Below are positions 63,089 to 64,000 of a stretch of DNA of 64,000 nt, piece after piece. Each line of letters opens with the position of its first letter. The stretch's first letter is position 1. A model generated the notes under the pieces. The model saw only the letters and a program-made list of their open reading frames with translations, ran no database searches and had not been told where the DNA came from. Position numbers and translations under genes: made by a program. This DNA comes from Caulobacter vibrioides OR37 (GTDB lineage Bacteria > Pseudomonadota > Alphaproteobacteria > Caulobacterales > Caulobacteraceae): positions 124,029 through 188,028 of the forward strand of contig NZ_APMP01000003.1 in the NCBI RefSeq assembly GCF_000372645.1. Reading direction: 5' to 3'.

Positions 63089-63892
63089 CTATGGTATATA
63101 ATAAACGTACCAGTGACCTTCCTTCTCAGCCCGCCACGCTAAACCTAAAGCCTCCAACTCGGAGTTTATGTATGAGATCGGCACATCGTCGATCTTGCTA
63201 GCAAACAATTTTTCTGGAAGACCCTGACTCAGGAAAAATTTCTCTCGAATACTCGCAACCAATTTATGCCGCTCTAAGTATCCACCGGACATGCCGCCGT
63301 ATCCTGGATACACTACGCCCCAGTCTGGTACTTGACCTTGTTCAGCTAGAAAGAGGTCGTAGCCGGAGCGCGCAGGCGGATACCAAATGGCAGTTCCATC
63401 TACGGAACCGCCATCCCCACCAATCACCATTCCGCTGCCGTGGACGATGCCGCCACCACCATCTCCACCGCGTCCTCGACCGCCGGCACCTACTCGGCCA
63501 CCGCGGCCGCCAACTACAGTTCCGTCGCCGAAAATTTCGCCACTTCCTCCACGACCGCCTTCTGCAAGAGCCTGCGAAATCTCCAAGTGCGTTAACTCTG
63601 GGGTTGGTGAGCAACTCGAATTGTAATTGTAAAGTTGCTCTCGGTAAGTCTTCACCTCGCCGATTAGAAACCCTTTCCGCTGGCTCGTCTTGCTGTCGTA
63701 TTCATCGTGATGATCGAAACATAAAAACGCCAAGTTATCTTCAGAAGGATTTTTGTTATTCCTGTCGAGATGAGCGATCTGACCGCTTTTCACGCCAAGA
63801 TCCCGCTTTAATCCAAAACAGATGCAACACCTTCTGCGTGATTTGACGAGAATGGCCTCATTTGTGCTGTCAGGAATAGGTGCTCTAACCAT
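63089..63892 (-). CDS. HNH-like protein with glycine-rich repeat and unknown C-terminal domain
   Basis: The product is 267 residues from ATG 63892, with GGAG six bases upstream (a TTG at 63907 would add five). Part 1 (about 10-92) resembles an HNH nuclease module: C23-x2-C26, catalytic His41 in IAHLDRNN, N53 in EDNLAFLC, C58 and HH61-62 in FDHHDEYD. Part 2 (about 111-166) is about half glycine, with repeats of G-hydrophobic-GG-x-GG type (GTVVGGRGG, GMVIGGDGG). Part 3 (about 175-267) is an unknown domain ending WYVYYIP. GC content is far below the surroundings, suggesting acquisition. A terminator to its right isolates it. Confidence 0.8.
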   Translation of the reverse strand: MVRAPIPDSTNEAILVKSRRRCCICFGLKRDLGVKSGQIAHLDRNNKNPSEDNLAFLCFDHHDEYDSKTSQRKGFLIGEVKTYREQLYNYNSSCSPTPELTHLEISQALAEGGRGGSGEIFGDGTVVGGRGGRVGAGGRGRGGDGGGGIVHGSGMVIGGDGGSVDGTAIWYPPARSGYDLFLAEQGQVPDWGVVYPGYGGMSGGYLERHKLVASIREKFFLSQGLPEKLFASKIDDVPISYINSELEALGLAWRAEKEGHWYVYYIP

Positions 63893-63927
63893 TTTAGGCT
63901 CCAGCAAAACCTCTCCAATATAATCAC

Positions 63928-63955
63928 AAAAAAGGCGGAGCCTTCCGGCCCCGCC
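63928..63955 (-). terminator. Strong minus-strand terminator right of the HNH gene
   Basis: Read leftward: GGCGGGGCC-GGAA-GGCTCCGCC is a nine-pair stem with one G-U pair and a GGAA loop, then TTTTTT (plus strand AAAAAA at 63928-63933). It would end a leftward gene that enters from the right edge. Confidence 0.85.
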
Positions 63956-63969
63956 CTCTCTAAATCCAG

Positions 63970-64000
63970 CTAGCTCAGCGGCCAGCCCCCTACTCCGCCG
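63970..64000 (-). CDS. Possible C-terminal end of a gene cut by the right edge
   Basis: On the minus strand a frame ending GGVGGWPLS meets TAG at 63970-63972, 15 bases before the strong minus-strand terminator. The position of the terminator supports a gene end here. Too little is visible to name a product. Confidence 0.3.
   Translation of the reverse strand, partial: GGVGGWPLS

Noticed and set aside
63420..63560. Glycine-rich segment as a RHIM-like amyloid motif
   Set aside because: The segment has many GG pairs and hydrophobic-GG steps, but I do not see the ordered (I/V)-Q-(I/V/L)-G core, so the label is not supported.
63387..63626. Plus-strand proline-rich frame inside the HNH gene
   Set aside because: It is the complement of the glycine codons (GGN to NCC) in the repeat; no ribosome site or domain.

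Overview
The window is about 68-70% GC chromosomal DNA of an alphaproteobacterium. The gene content points to Caulobacter or a very close relative: PbpC with its bactofilin-binding N-terminus, DgcA with an RESD inhibitory site, TrcR, RcdA, TacA and GapR all lie within about 32 kb. As I recall, dgcA, rcdA, tacA and gapR keep this order in C. crescentus, so most of the window looks like conserved core chromosome. I see no tRNA, rRNA, CRISPR array, insertion sequence or prophage. All assignments come from reading sequence and motifs, with no database search.

Layout. 0.1-9 kb: an ABC exporter, ribosomal protein L31, an unknown secreted protein, a YcgN-type cysteine-cluster protein, pbpC, an outer-membrane barrel-like protein and an S9 peptidase. 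9-16.6 kb: purEK, the diguanylate cyclase dgcA with a single-domain receiver, two small YdcH/DUF465 proteins, ubiX, trcR, an orphan TIM-barrel-like protein and a quinone oxidoreductase. 16.7-22 kb: a DUF1192 protein, rcdA, COQ9, rpsU (apparent CTG start), an esterase, an M23 peptidase, an UrcA protein and an AT-richer DUF4160/DUF2442 pair. 22-32.3 kb: the three-gene transhydrogenase operon, a cytochrome aa3 subunit IV, a GT9 glycosyltransferase, an alpha/beta hydrolase, a thioesterase, an ABC1 kinase, an M3 oligoendopeptidase and a YdjM-like membrane protein. 32.4-41 kb: tacA, a possible coupled micro-ORF, two unknown proteins, gapR, a beta-hydroxyacid dehydrogenase, rpmJ overlapping a HAD phosphatase, a lytic transglycosylase, an aldose epimerase and a YcaQ-type glycosylase. 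41-46.2 kb: a three-gene operon (OmpR-type regulator, LysM-FecR protein, CHASE2 histidine kinase), a lipoprotein and a 52-residue membrane protein. 46.5-50.6 kb: an ECF sigma/FecR/STN-TonB receptor cassette. 50.7-62.6 kb: a GT2 glycosyltransferase, a polysaccharide deacetylase-like protein, SelO, a second TonB receptor, an M28 peptidase, a feruloyl-CoA synthase-like ligase, a zinc ribbon protein and a GST. 62.6-64 kb: a repeat-rich spacer and an AT-rich HNH/glycine-rich gene that looks acquired.

Function. Several genes belong to the Caulobacter cell cycle and stalk programme. RcdA is a ClpXP adaptor and TacA one of its substrates. DgcA makes c-di-GMP, GapR binds overtwisted DNA, and PbpC builds stalk-base peptidoglycan. 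Two transmembrane signalling systems (CHASE2 kinase; FecIR/TonB) and several envelope genes surround them.

The least explained items are the HNH/glycine-rich protein near the right end, the LysM-FecR/CHASE2 operon, paired palindromes at two loci (one supplies a stop codon), two genes that seem to start with CTG, and several sub-60-residue genes.
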